Assembly: GCF_000220395.1 (NCBI RefSeq)
Contig: NW_004087459.1
Location: 62,001 to 126,000 of the forward strand
Direction of reading: 5' to 3'
Length of the DNA stretch: 64,000 nt
Source: Ichthyophthirius multifiliis
Lineage: Eukaryota > Ciliophora > Oligohymenophorea > Hymenostomatida
Each line of letters begins with the position of its first letter. Positions within the stretch are counted from its first letter, which is position 1. Below, one piece after another: positions 24,854 through 37,629 of this stretch. The position numbers and the translations under genes were made by a program. The notes under the pieces were generated by a model, which worked only from the letters and a program-made list of their open reading frames with translations, had not been told where the DNA came from and did not search any database.

Positions 24854-25927
24854 ATGAATTAAAATATAATTACTTTAGGCCTTTCTATTATAATATTATT
24901 ATCAATAACATTATACGTTTGCAATAATAATAAATAACGAAATATATTATTGCCTAAAAAAACGCCATAAGAAATGTAGTAAATGTTTGAAGAATTTAAT
25001 GTAAAATATAACAAAAAATATGCTTCTTTAGATTAATCATCCTATAGATTAAACATTTTTACTGAAAACTATAATTTTATCTAAGATCGTAATTAATAAA
25101 TTACAAACTTAGTATTAGAAATAAACTAATATACTGATTTAACTCTTGAAGAATTCAGATAGCTTCATTCTGGTTATTAATAAAAATAAAAAAAAACATT
25201 AAGATTGCGCAAAAATACAAATTTTTAAAATGAAGATTTACCTGAATCTGTTGACTGGAGGGATAAGTTAACAACCCCAGTTTAAAAATAAGGAGCTTGT
25301 GGAAGTTGTTGGGCATTTTCCACCATAGTTGCTTTAGAAGCTGCTTATGCGAAATAAACAGGAGAAATAGTCAAGCTTTCAGAACAAAATGTTATGGATT
25401 GTTGCAAATTAGAAGATAAAGGATGTAATGGTGGAGATCCAGAAAGTGCTTTAAATTGTGTTACAAAGTTAATTAAAGGAATTATGAAAGAAGATGATTA
25501 TCCTTATTAAGCTATAACAAGAAAATAATGTGATTTTGTTAAAGAGAAGTCTGTATATCTTCCCGATAATTATGAAGATATAACTCCTAAAAATGAGTTA
25601 GTTTTAAAAAGTTTTGTCGCTAAATAGCCTGTTTCTACATGTATTGGAGCTACTACTTAAATATTCTAATTCTATAAAAGTGGAATTATTAGTCACAGTG
25701 AGGATTGCTTAAATTTACCTGATCATTGTATAGGTATTGTTGGGTATGGAGTTGAAGATGATAATAAATATTGGATTGTAAAAAATTCCTGGGGAAACTA
25801 ATGGGGAGAATAAGGTTATGTAAGAATTCTTAGAACTGATAATTCTAATGATATTGGGATGTGTGCGATTGCAAGTGAACCAAGAATTGTTAATTGGTAA
25901 GGGGGAAATAATAATTAAACTAATTGA
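24854..25927 (+). CDS. Papain-family (C1A, cathepsin L-like) cysteine protease
   Basis: A secreted or lysosomal endopeptidase of 357 residues in one exon. Residues about 5-22 form a signal peptide or anchor. An I29 inhibitor propeptide follows (FEEFNVKYNKKYAS, then YRLNIFTENY and an NQYTDLTLEEF segment). The mature domain starts around LPESVDWRDK. The oxyanion Gln146 and catalytic Cys152 sit in QKQGACGSCWAF; the catalytic His is in DHCIGIVGYG and the Asn in YWIVKNSWGNQWGEQGY. Disulfide-type Cys residues occur in the expected places (DCCK, GCNGGDPE). All active-site residues are present, so the enzyme should be active. The C-terminus has a short Asn/Gln tail before TGA 25925-25927. Such proteases serve phagosomal digestion in free-living ciliates and host-tissue feeding in parasitic ones. 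Confidence 0.95.
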
Positions 25928-26164
25928 ATTTTTTTTTTTTTACGTTTATTTTAATAATTTGTATGATATTTTTTTATTTTATTTTTTATTTAAAAAAAAA
26001 AAAGTTTTTTATGTTTCCTTAATCATTTAAATATTAACTTTATTTAAGTAGTTTTTTTTGTTTTATATATTTTTATTTATTAAATGATTATTCTTTAAAA
26101 TAATAATATTTATATTTAATTAATTTTTTTTTTAAAATTATTAGTATATATAATATTTTATATT

Positions 26165-27909
26165 TCAATAAACATGACTGTCAATTAGTTAAGCAAGCAT
26201 ACTATGCCTATCTTATAATTCAATTTATTTATTTTCTAGATTTTATTCATATTCATATCTGGCTTTTAAGACAATTTTAGTTCCAGGATCAATCATAGAA
26301 AGTTCATAGTCGTCTGTAAATTAATAATTTTTTAAATCTAGATAGACTAATACTTTATCATAAATTCCAAAATAATTTAATAGGAAGAATATAATAATTA
26401 AACAAGGGAATAAATTAGTGAATTTTTTTCCTAAAACATGAACTAAATTAATTTCACCTAAAATAGTATTAAAAGCACAATCACGAATTCTTATAATTTC
26501 CAAATAATTATAACACAATGGACAAGCAATTCTAGAAAAATTCTAGCATGTAAATAATAAACTAGGGCCATCAGTCTAATGATTAGGATATAATCCATAT
26601 GATTTACTTAATTTTAGCCTAAAATATGCATAATATGCATTCAACATCATATAAAGCAAAGGTATTAAAGTAATCATTTATAAATTTACAACACTATAAT
26701 CCAAATATAAAGAAGAATGTACAAAGTTTCCTAAAAAAGAAACTTCTTTAAATGAATAAAGACTAGCTTCACTAATGAGTAAACAAATACTCATAACAGT
26801 TAAAATACTGCATAGATATATTTAATCATCGATACACCATGACAAAACCATATCCATTCTAATTTATTAATTAGGTTTGCATATTTTCCTACTCTTGGTT
26901 ATCTAATGCTTGATTCAATGACTTAATTTATATTATTTTCATTTGCTATTACATCTTATTACCAAAAAGAGGCTTTTAGATGACTTTTCCATTTACTTCT
27001 TGACCTTTTTACTTCTTTAAAATATTTTTTTATTTTTGTTCTAAGAATAGCCACTGAATCTAAATTATATTCCGTTTGTGTATTATCTTGTTGTTAATTT
27101 TATTCTTCTTTCATTTAGTCGCGTTAAATTTCCTCTTCTATTTCTGTTTATATGTCTTGTGGTAAAATCATTATAATATTTTCGCAGTATTAGAGAATTT
27201 CTTTTGATTCTTCTGTTGGATTTTTATTATTTAATTCTTATTTTCTTATCTTTAGTATCTTTTTTCCATATATCATTAATCTGTTTACTGCTTTCTCTTA
27301 TTCTTCTTTTATTTATTAAGCTTTGAAATACAAATATGCCATTTAAAGCTTCAATTACGCTGTCCTCCAATGTGCTCTTGGTTATTAAACAAGAGAATAT
27401 CCAAACAAAATCATAATTTCAAATAATCCCCAACAATTAGCCATACTTTTAAAAAACTAAATCATTTCATAATGTTTCATTAAACCACATTATAGTAATA
27501 TTGCAATTAATACTCCTCCTATTAAACCTACAATTAGGTAAAATTTCAAATTTTCTACTAATGAATATTTTAGTTTTCTCCACCAATCTAAATAACCTGA
27601 ATCTTAGTAATATTAAACGATAGGTATTACTACCCAACATAAAAAACTAACTAACCAATAATAAAGGAAATATATTGATTATAATCTAACAAAAACTTTG
27701 TCTTCTGTTTATTTTAACTAATTTTTTTCAATTCGTATTTTTACATATATATCAAATGGTAAAAGTAAAATTAAACCAAATATTATAAATAAATCACAAA
27801 ATATTACTATTTTTATAAATAGTGTGACTTCATCATTACTGTGATACCAAATAAACCATATGATAAAAAGGAATAAAATAAAAAACTCAAGTAAAATTAA
27901 AATATACAT
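26165..27909 (-). CDS. LMBR1-like multi-pass membrane protein
   Basis: A member of the LMBR1 (limb-region / LMBD) family, about 567 residues. ATG is at 27909 and TGA at 26165-26167, with a 41-nt intron (about 26806-26846) whose removal joins LINKLEWI to LTVMSICLL. N-terminal helices with the pattern WYHSNDEV, then a second helix ending LLLPFDIY, resemble the LMBR1 start. A long cytosolic Glu/Gln-rich coiled loop sits in the middle of the protein. The C-terminal block contains GPSLLFTCQNFSRIACPLCYNYLE, the conserved LMBRD2-like signature. About nine hydrophobic segments are visible. Function in ciliates is unknown; relatives act in vesicle or lysosomal membranes and as receptor-like proteins. 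Confidence 0.85.
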
Positions 27910-30739
27910 ATTAAATATAATTATTTTCAAATATTTTTATGTAGTTTTTTTTTTGTATTTTGATTTTAATTATTTTGATAAAATATTTACAAAAACTATT
28001 TTTATATTTTTTATTTTAATAAAATATTCATTTACTCTTTTTTATTTTAAATATACATTTTTAAAAACATAATAATTTTTATTATTTATAATATATAATT
28101 AATTAATAATCATCATTCTGTTTTATTTTAAAATAAATTTATATTATCTTCATTATATAAATATAAAAATTTCGATTATCAATTATTTAATATGATGTTC
28201 ATTAAATAACTTGATTTTTTAAATAAATTTAAATTTTGTGTAAATAGTATTGATATTTTTCTTTACTATAATTGTTATTTTACATTAACGAATTTAAAAT
28301 ATTATAAATTATGTATATTTTAAAATAAAATATATATTATAATTAATATTAAAATTTTATATCCTATTAGTAAATAATATTCTTATTTTCAATTTATTTT
28401 TTTAAATTTCTTTAACTTTGTTGAATGATAGAACATGATTCTAATCTTAAATAATTTACTATTCTTTTCTTAATTTTTAAATATCTTCTCGCTAGAGGTT
28501 TATTTATAATATATCAATTAAATAGGTTTAAACCTGTTTTTTTGTTTCAATTTTTGCCTGTTAGAAATCTCGTATTTTTTATAGATAAAATTATATTTAT
28601 ATTAAGGTTTTAATTTTATTATTAGTTTTTTAAATTAAATCTTAAAATAATATTTCTCAAGCTTCTGTCATTTAACATAAAAATTTAAATTATTTCTTAA
28701 TATTATATCATTTTTTAAATGATTTATATTACATAAAAATTAAAATTATTTCTCTTTTTAACATTAAATTCTGAAATATTTCATTATAGATCAAACATAT
28801 ATTTTATTTTTCATAAAAGTATTTAAACAAAATGTCTTTATTAAAAATTATATAATTAAATATTAAACTAATATTATTATAAATTTTATGTTCTTATTAT
28901 TTATTATTTAAAAATAAAGATTTTATTTACTTATATAATATTAATATAAGCAAATATATTTTATTTATTCTATAATAAATATTAAATGTAAAGATATATT
29001 TAATTTAATTAAATTTAGATATTTGTAAACAAAAACAAAGATAAAAAAACAAATAAAAAATTATAAAAAGTTAAGGATTTTTATATAAAATAATAATAAA
29101 AATTAAACAAAAAATAATAAATTATATATTTGTGCTGGATATAAAACAATTAGCTTAATGGTATTATAATAAAGCATAAAAAAATTATTTTTATTTTAAA
29201 AAAATTAAAAAGACGCAAAAACGAAATTTTATAAATAATTATAAAATTGAAAATATAAAAATATTATTTTTGATAATTTAATAAAATATGATGAATATAT
29301 TATTGATTTGCTATTTAAGATTATATATTAGAAATATAAAATAATTTTATATTTTCATTTTTTTTTATAAATATATATAAATATAAGTTTGATTTTATTT
29401 TATTTTTTGTTAAAAATATATGTACCTATTATTTTTTTAATCGTGTAATAAAAAAAAATATATATACATAAAGCATATTATCATTAAAAATTTAAGTTTT
29501 TTTATTTCAATTTTAAATTAATTATTTTACTTAAAATAATAAAAATATCATATTAAATTCATTTTGAAATGCTAATTATATGAAAAAGCATAATTTAATC
29601 TAAAAAATAGTTATTATTATTTTATTTATGGTATATCTATTATTAAATTTGTTTACATATATATATATTTTTTTCATTTTAAATAATTTATGCAATTTAT
29701 ATTTTTTTCTTTATATATTAGCTAAAATAAAATTAACTATTTTATATTAATTTTGATCAGAAGTTATATTTACATTAAATTAAAATAATTGAATAAGATT
29801 ATTATATCATATAATCTTTATAAATATTAACTTATGATTTAATGTTTAAATTATGCTATTTAATAATATTAATTCCAATGTTAATTCAATTTTTAAATAA
29901 TTTAGTAAACATAACATTATACTATTTAAATAATATTAATTTCTCTTATTATTTTGATTTTTAATTATAATGTTTTTATATTTAAAGAACTTATTTTTAA
30001 TTAATTAATTATATTAAGTACTTTTATTTTATTAATTAATTATTTGGTTTAAATAATTTGATTTATTATTTTGATTTTTAATATTTTCTCATTAATTTAG
30101 TTTATATTTAATATAAAACTGCTTTAATTTGTTTATTAATAGATTGTTGAATTTATATCTTAAAGCAATATTATTGTTTATTTAATGATTAATATTTTAA
30201 ATAATTTTATAGAATATATGTAATAACATATATCTTTTTATCTTCTTATATTTTAACAGCTTGATATTACCTTATCTTATATGTTCACAAAATTATTTTT
30301 CTTTATTAATGTTTAATCAATTGAATTTTAAATTTTGTTTAAAAAAAATAAAAAATTAAAGGAGTGATTATATCAGAAAATATAATAAAGTTTGATTTTT
30401 AAGTATTTATATATTTATTTATATTACTTTTAATGATATAATAAAAAAATAAAAATAAAAATAAAATATAATATAAATAGAATTACGATTTAATATTTAT
30501 AAAATATTAAATTCTATTAATTTATAAATATTAATATAATTATTTTTTTATTTAAAATAAATATAAAATAATTAAGTACTAAACTTATCTTAATAATAAT
30601 ATATAAAATATAATATTTATTATTAAAATATTAATATAAAAATATGTTTAAAAATTTTTATTAATATAAAATATAAAAAAAAAAAAATTTAAAAAATAAT
30701 AATATATAAAATTTTGATTATTATTAATATTAATTAAAA
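27910..30739. other. Long gene-free A+T-rich region
   Basis: About 2.8 kb with no supportable gene on either strand; short open frames consist of Phe/Tyr/Ile/Lys strings expected by chance. A 12-bp palindrome (AGGTTTAAACCT) lies at 28524-28535 in a slightly G+C-richer patch (28490-28590). A D-arm-like string TAGCTTAATGG lies near 29150 without a T-arm. It is the longest empty stretch of the window. Confidence 0.5.
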
Positions 30740-33700
30740 TCAAGCAAATGATTCATCGGCTTCATTAATATTATTATTTTTTATTTAACTTTCATTAAAA
30801 TAATAAGCAGGATCAATACTATCTTCTTTATCATGTGGCTTTTCTTATATCATTTACATGTTTTTGCTTGTATTATTCATCGATTATTAAATATTTTTTT
30901 CAGATACAATTTATTCCATATAAGTAAGAACAGGAAGTAAAATTTTTTTCATATTTGTATTTTCAATATATTAAAACATTTTTTTTTATTTCAAGAAATT
31001 AATACTTTCTACTAAAAATTATTTAATAACTTCTATTCCATGTTCGAACGCCTATTCAACATAAAAGTTAACTATTTCTTCTATATTATCCATAGTTTAT
31101 TCTATTTGATTTTTATAAATTAATCCAATAGTACTTCCAAATAATACATCTGAATTCTAAAATAATGATTTAATAAAATATAAAAATATATAACTAATTA
31201 AAAAAATATATTTGAATTTTCTTAAAATTTTTAAAAATAATTAAAAATTAAAAAAATATAAAAAAGTAAAAAAATAAGAAAAATTAAATATAATTAATTT
31301 AATATATAATATATAATATTTATATTTATATATTTTATATATATCAATATTTATATATATATATTTTTTTATTATATTATTTATATTATAAAATACTTTT
31401 AATCTTAAATCTGAATTAAATTACAAGTCTAAAAGTATAAACAGCACCTATTTACTTTATTAACATAAAGAAACGTCACATAGAGAAATAAAAATATATT
31501 CTTTTAAAGTATTTGCTATTGTTTCACAACTTTCCATATTAATAACTTTAAAGTCTGTATATTAGAAACAAAAATGAATAATATCCATATGTTCTTACGA
31601 AAGTTATTCTAATTATTTATCTTATTCTTTTATTTGTTAAACTAATAATTGTAGTATATTTGAAGCATAATTTCTTATAATTTTTGAATTAATTTAAGAT
31701 TTGTATTTTAATGATCTATTTGAATAAATTAAATATTAAAAATTGTCTAATTGTTTTTATTATTATCCTTGATTTTAATCAATTTGTTCTTCTTTTTCTT
31801 CATCTTCTTCTTCTTTGTTAGTTTCTTCGTTTGGATTTTATTCTTATGCTCTCGAATTTTTCATTTCGGCTGTTAACTCTTCGGAATGAAGTACCCATTA
31901 TCGTGTTTAATGTGAACAATTAAGAATTAAATTAAGGAAAAGTTCTAATAAAACTTTACTTTCTCCTAAATGTTCTACAATATAGATAAATGTTGTTGTT
32001 AATATTATTGCACTTTGTGGCTAGCTTGCTGCTTAGTATATTCCTTTTGCATATTTATCAATTTAATCTTTTAAATCAGTAATAATTCTTTCATTTTCAA
32101 TAGAAAAAACTTTTAATTGGCTGCAGGATTTTTTACTAAAGCTTAATATTTATCACAATTAATAATTTTTTAATTAATTTAGAAAATAAAATTATTACTA
32201 TACATTTGCATTCCCACCATTAATTTCTTGATAATTAGTCTATTTTTGTTATTAATTATTTAATTACTAATTCAGGTTATATATCTGCAGCATGTGAATA
32301 TAAAGCGAGAGACATTACTCTTAAATTTGTGGGTGAAGCAAACAAATTCCTATTAGCATAATGAATTATACTATCAAATACTAATTTATTATAATCACTA
32401 TATTATTCTTCATATTAAAATAATACAACTAATACTTACATAAATGTATTCATATCTTTTAAACATTCCTTTATATAAAAAGTTAAAATAAATATATAAA
32501 TATATATAATTATATATCATATAATATATATATATATTTATATATCATATTAATATAAATATATATTTATTATAAATTTACTTTTATTGAAGAAATCATT
32601 TAATTTTTACTAGCAGGATCATTAGGACAGAAACAATAAATTGTTTATATCATAATTTCCTTTTCTTAAAAATAAACTGAGTTTTATATTTTCTAACATA
32701 GCTTTGGCAAGAAAAATTCAATAAATATATTTTTTGTTTTATTATAATCTCTCTAAAGACTTTTTTCTCCAAAACAACGTATAAATTCTCCTAATAAAAG
32801 AAGACTTTCTTTATTATAACTTAAATTATAAAGACAAGTAAAACAGAAATTAAAAAAAGACCATAAATTGTTTGTTTCTTTAAATAAAAAAGAAATAAAA
32901 GCCTCCTTTTATTATAAAATTTCATTTAAAAACGAGCATACAAATTCATCACTAAAATCATCTATTTAATCTGCAAAAGCTTAAGTTAAATTAAAATTTT
33001 TTCCTTTTATTTTATTTATTTCATCTTTGAATTCATTTTATTAGAATCTGGTTAATAACATAGTATTAAGAACATCAAAAATTGTTTATTCTATTACAAT
33101 TTTTTCTTTTTTTTTATTTTCTTATACTCCTCCTTAAGAAAACATATTAATCTAATAATAATAATAATATGATATAATAAATAATTAACATAAATAATAA
33201 ATACACTATCTATTTAATTTTAACTATTAGGAATTAATTATTCAAATTTATCTATAGGTCATCCACTACTAACTCTTCTAGTAATTTTGCTTTTATCCAT
33301 ATTAATTTCGAGTGGTTATTATTATTACTATTATGATTATTATTATTATAGTTCAATAGGAAGAATTTTATTTTCTCTCATTTTTAATATGCTGCCTTGT
33401 ACTTATTTCACAGTTATATTTTTTACATCAATTTAATAATTTAAGCTTCCTATATTTTAAGATATAGGTTTTGAAGGTACACGTAAAGAATTAGTTCTTT
33501 TTGAAGAATGACTTGTCATTTAAACTTTATTTTCACTTACTATTGAAATATCAACCTTTTTTTCTTCATTTTTCTCTTCCTTTTTATCATTTAACTTCTC
33601 TAAACCATTTTCTTTGAGCAAAAACGATGTTGTTTCATTTTTGTCTTTAGAAAGGGAAGATGTGAGGAATTCTTTTGAGTTTATATAATCAGCTAGAGGT

Positions 33701-34226
33701 GGTTTTTATATTCTTTTTTTTTTTTTTTTTTTTTTTTAAGAAAAAAATAAAATAAAATATTTTGATACTTTCTTTATGTTAAAATTTAAAATATTTTAGA
33801 CATAAAAACTATTAAAACTTCCATATCTGAATCTACAAGAATTGGTTCCCATTCATTTTTTTAAATTGGAATTTCATTTTTGGTAAAAAATAATTATAAT
33901 AATTCCCAATTGTTTTTTTTTCGAGATTAATTATGACTATTATCAAATGAATGCATTTATATTTTTAATGGATAATATCTTTGGAAAATTTCAGCTATTA
34001 AAAAACCATTTGAAAGATCTCTTTATTTTTTTATAAAAAATAAAATAAAATAAAAATTAAACCTTTTAACATCTTTTACAGAATAACTTAAATCTAAAAC
34101 TTATATCCATTTTAGTATTTCTCTTGGAAGAGAACGAGAAACATATTTTAATTAAGGTGGTATTTAATCTACTTAAATTTCGGATCCTTTATATTAATTT
34201 TGAGTTCCTTTTTAAACTAAACTCAT
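30740..34226 (-). CDS. CH-domain (SPATA4/SPEF1-type) protein with helical-repeat C-terminus
   Basis: The N-terminus (ATG 34226) has the CH_2-type calponin-homology domain of SPATA4/SPEF1/CLAMP proteins: SLPREILKWI, VLDLSYSVKDVKRDLSNG, LIAEIFQRYYP, IQMHSFDNS and KKNNWELL. In this family the domain binds microtubules of cilia and basal bodies. A Ser/Lys/Glu-rich linker follows, then about 700 residues of helical ARM/HEAT-like repeats, for example LVFDSIIHYANRNLFASPTNLRVMSLALYS. The protein ends EADESFA, TGA 30740-30742. Several A/T introns occur (near 34023-34064, 33716-33790, 32450-32580 and 31160-31420). A TGA at 33259-33261 lies in frame within RRVSSG-PIDKFEQ. It can be removed only by assuming an 18-nt intron, so it is flagged. 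A CH domain followed by a long ARM region is much longer than animal SPATA4, and the C-terminal part has no assigned role. Confidence 0.75.
33716..33737. repeat. Poly(T)/poly(A) run in intron
   Basis: A homopolymer of about 21 T on the plus strand sits within an intron of the CH-domain gene. Length is likely imprecise. Confidence 0.7.
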
Positions 34227-34456
34227 TGTATTAGTAAATTTTTTCTTTTTTTATTTTATTTTCTTTACAAATATAAATAATAATATAGAAGTTATATTTT
34301 TATAAGGAAATATATTTCTTATATATTATAATAAAAAAGAATATATATCATTATTGTTTTATATAAAAATGGAATGAAAAAATATAAAAAAAAATTATAT
34401 ATTATTAATTTATTATATTAAATATTTTAAATATTATCTATTTATTTATTGGATAA

Positions 34457-34861
34457 TCATATATGGTATTATAATTATAATAATTAATTGTATTTCTAAA
34501 ATCTATAAAGTTATATTAACAACTTATCTTAATTATTAAGCTATTTTTAAGGTAACATTTATAAAAATTCAACTTTATTTTTTATTTCTTTTAATTTTTA
34601 AGCATCAGTAAGTTAATTAGTAATACATTTTTTGGGTAACAAATCAACAGTTTAAATATAAGGTAAATCTTTTTAATTACTTTTAAAAATAGATAATCCA
34701 TCTGATAAATCATATAAATCAACTTATTTTAAAATCTAATTTTTATTCATATCAGTAACTGCAAAATTGTTATAAACACTTTCAGTAAATGGTGGTAGTA
34801 CTATAAAAAAATTAATAATATAAAAAAAACATATAAAATTATAATAAATAGATATAAATAA

Positions 34862-34903
<42 letters not shown>

Positions 34904-36736
34904 TTATATATTTATATATATTTATGTATAGATATTCATTTATTATTTTTAAATAATATTTTTTAATGTATAAATATTTCATTTTAGAATATTTATTTAT
35001 AATTTTTTTTTTAATAATATTTATTATTAATATAATATTATGATTTATTTGATTTTAATATTATATTATTTTTGTATAATATATAAGATAATTTTTATAT
35101 TTTATACTTTAATCAATATTATTTTTAATCCATTTTTTTGTTAAAATATTTGATATCTTTTATTTTTCTTAATTAGATAAATTTTTACTATAAGCGAAGG
35201 TTCCATATAAAATACTTTATGTTTTACTCCAACTACATGCTATTTTTACACAAATTGTATTTTTAATTTTACTTAACATTTTCTTTTTTTATAAATATAA
35301 AATTAACAAATATATATATAATTTACGTTTTATTAAATATTAAATAAAATAGGTTAATTTTATTTTTAAATTATTGAATTAGTTCCAAACCATAAAATTT
35401 AATTATTACTCAAAAGCAAAACACTAGAAGTTCTTTAAGCTGCAACCATAATAACTTCGTCTTTTTAAAAATTATTTAAACAAGCAATTTTCGGTTATAC
35501 TTAATTATCGAAATTTCCTAAACCTAATTATCCTTATTTACCACATCCCCAAACGTAAATTCTTCCATAATTTGTTAAGCAAATTACATGTCCATATCCA
35601 CATTCTACCTAAATAAAAAAATTAATATAATATTTTTTTTTATTTTTTTTTTTAATAATACTAAAGAAATTTAATGTTCTTTAAAATTTTCGACTAATTA
35701 AATATTTTTTCTATCTAAGCAATCACCTAAACCTAATTATCCAAATTAATTTTTTCCTTAAGAATATATTTATCCTATTTAACTTAAAAATATAGCAAAA
35801 TTATGTCCTAAAGAAACCCGAGAAATCTTAGTATTAACGGAAATTTTTTAAAAGTTTAACAAATTTTATGAATTACTATATAAATTACCATTATTAAAAA
35901 CAATATAGCTTAAAGATTATTTACTTTTAATACTAATAGGATTATATCCTTTTTCTTTTTCTAAAATTCCTTTAATTTCTGTAGGAATATCAACACACAT
36001 TAAAAATTCTTCTATAGAAAAACCTAATTAAGCAACATCATTTATTCCCCAAGCAAACAATTAACCGTTTTTAAGCAAAATTAAATTAAAATCATCTCCA
36101 ATAGAAATTTAATTAATTACTCCTTCATCAAATTAGATTTTATTTTATTTTTATTTCAGGTTTTCTCCGTTACCTAATTATCCAAAATCATTCATTCCCC
36201 ATAAAAATAAATTGAAATTATTACTTACGGCAACAGAATGGGTTTGTCCTATATGTATTTGCTGTATAAATTCTTTTTTTTCGAATTAATCTTTAAATAT
36301 TTTTTCATATTAAGATTTCCAACTTTATTCGCCATAAATTTCTTTTAAATCTGTGAGATTTTGTACTTCCAATAAGTAAGAAAATAAATAAAGCTTATTT
36401 TCTTGTAATGTTACAGTATAAGAATTATCGAAAATAAGATTTTATTGATAATCTGTATTTATTCTTTTTATATTTTGTTGTTATTTTTAAATATTATATA
36501 TTTTTTATTCATTTTTTATATTTTCTTAAGGTTTTTTGAAAATAGTAGTTTTTAATAATTATTAATCTGAATTATATCTATTAATACATTTGTCATATTA
36601 AATTTTTTAATTATCTATTTTTTTATTTAAATAACATGATGTTTATGTATTATAATTATAAGAACAATATTTTTTTTTTATTTATTATTATTAAATTTAG
36701 TAATAAGTACTGTTTATACAGTTATTATTATTATTA

Positions 36737-36787
<51 letters not shown>

Positions 36788-37229
36788 GTCTATATAAATT
36801 TTTTTATTATTTATTTTTTCTTTTTCATTATTTTCGATTTTATTTTAATTAGTATAGTAATTTTCAATCTCATTATTTTATATATATTCATTTAATCTTT
36901 CTCTCCTTATTTTTTTTTTTTAAATGTATTTATTCATGTTTCTCTAAATTAATCTTGAAGCCTTAATATATAATTTATAAGATGATGTTAGTTTTTTCAT
37001 TTTCCAATAAGCTTATATTTTCATGCAAGCTTATTTTTATGTTAAAAAAAGCCTTCTTTTCATTAACATTTTAAGGTTACATTACATTCTTTAAACTGCT
37101 TTGTTCTCTTTTATTAGTTAAACGATTTTCTTAAGTCTTATTATTAAATCTTAATTCTTTTTTCGTGCTAAAAATCCCCTTATTTTTTTCTATATATAAA
37201 TTGCTATTCTTGTTAATACAAAATTCCAT
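34457..37229 (-). CDS. RCC1-repeat protein with IQ-like N-terminus
   Basis: The middle of the protein is a seven-bladed RCC1-type propeller: repeated units such as HVICLTNYGRIYVWGCGKQGQLGLGN and further LGLGD-like turns (for example at 35740 and 36180). The N-terminus has an IQ-like calmodulin-binding helix (IQAYWKMKKLTSSYKLYIKASRLIQRN) and a poly-Asn run encoded by AAT triplets. The last blade (KIACSWSKTQSILYGTF) is joined across a 44-nt intron. A 300-nt A/T intron then leads to a C-terminal segment (LPPFTESVYNNFAVTDMN), TGA 34457-34459. The first 55 residues from ATG 37229 are in a different frame from the IQ region. Either a base is missing near the seven-T run at 37045, or translation starts at the ATG at 37063. 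Role unknown: RCC1 proteins act as Ran exchange factors or as scaffolds, and the classical RCC1 order is not evident. Confidence 0.75.
36721..36788 (-). repeat. AAT triplet repeat encoding poly-Asn
   Basis: An ATT/AAT array reads as poly-Asn on the minus strand inside the RCC1-repeat gene. Confidence 0.8.
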
Positions 37230-37629
37230 GCTGATTATATAGAATTCTTTTTTTATTTTTTTAATAAATTTTATTTATTTGATTTATATATTTATTATAT
37301 TATTATATGTATTATTTTTACTTTTATTTTCTGTTTGCAAAATAAAAAATTTAAAATTTTTTTTCTATATATATATTTTTTGATTGATATTTATAGTTTT
37401 TTGATTAAATTAATTTTATTCTTATATTAAATAACTTAAAAGCCACATTAAACATATTTTTATATAATAAGTGCACTAATTCTATATTTTTTAATAATAT
37501 CGTTTTATTGTTTTTTTTTTATCCAATTTTATATTTTTCTACATTTTTTTCTTATTAATTGAAATTTTCTTTTCTCGATTTTTACTTTAACTAAACTTTA
37601 ACAATATTTTATTAACTAAAATTATTATC

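Noticed and set aside
28490-28590. Possible small RNA gene around palindrome AGGTTTAAACCT
   Set aside because: No promoter box, no conserved RNA motif and no stable longer stem could be identified.
29125-29215. tRNA-like A-box TAGCTTAATGG
   Set aside because: No acceptor stem, no T-arm and an over-long D-loop; it cannot fold as a tRNA.
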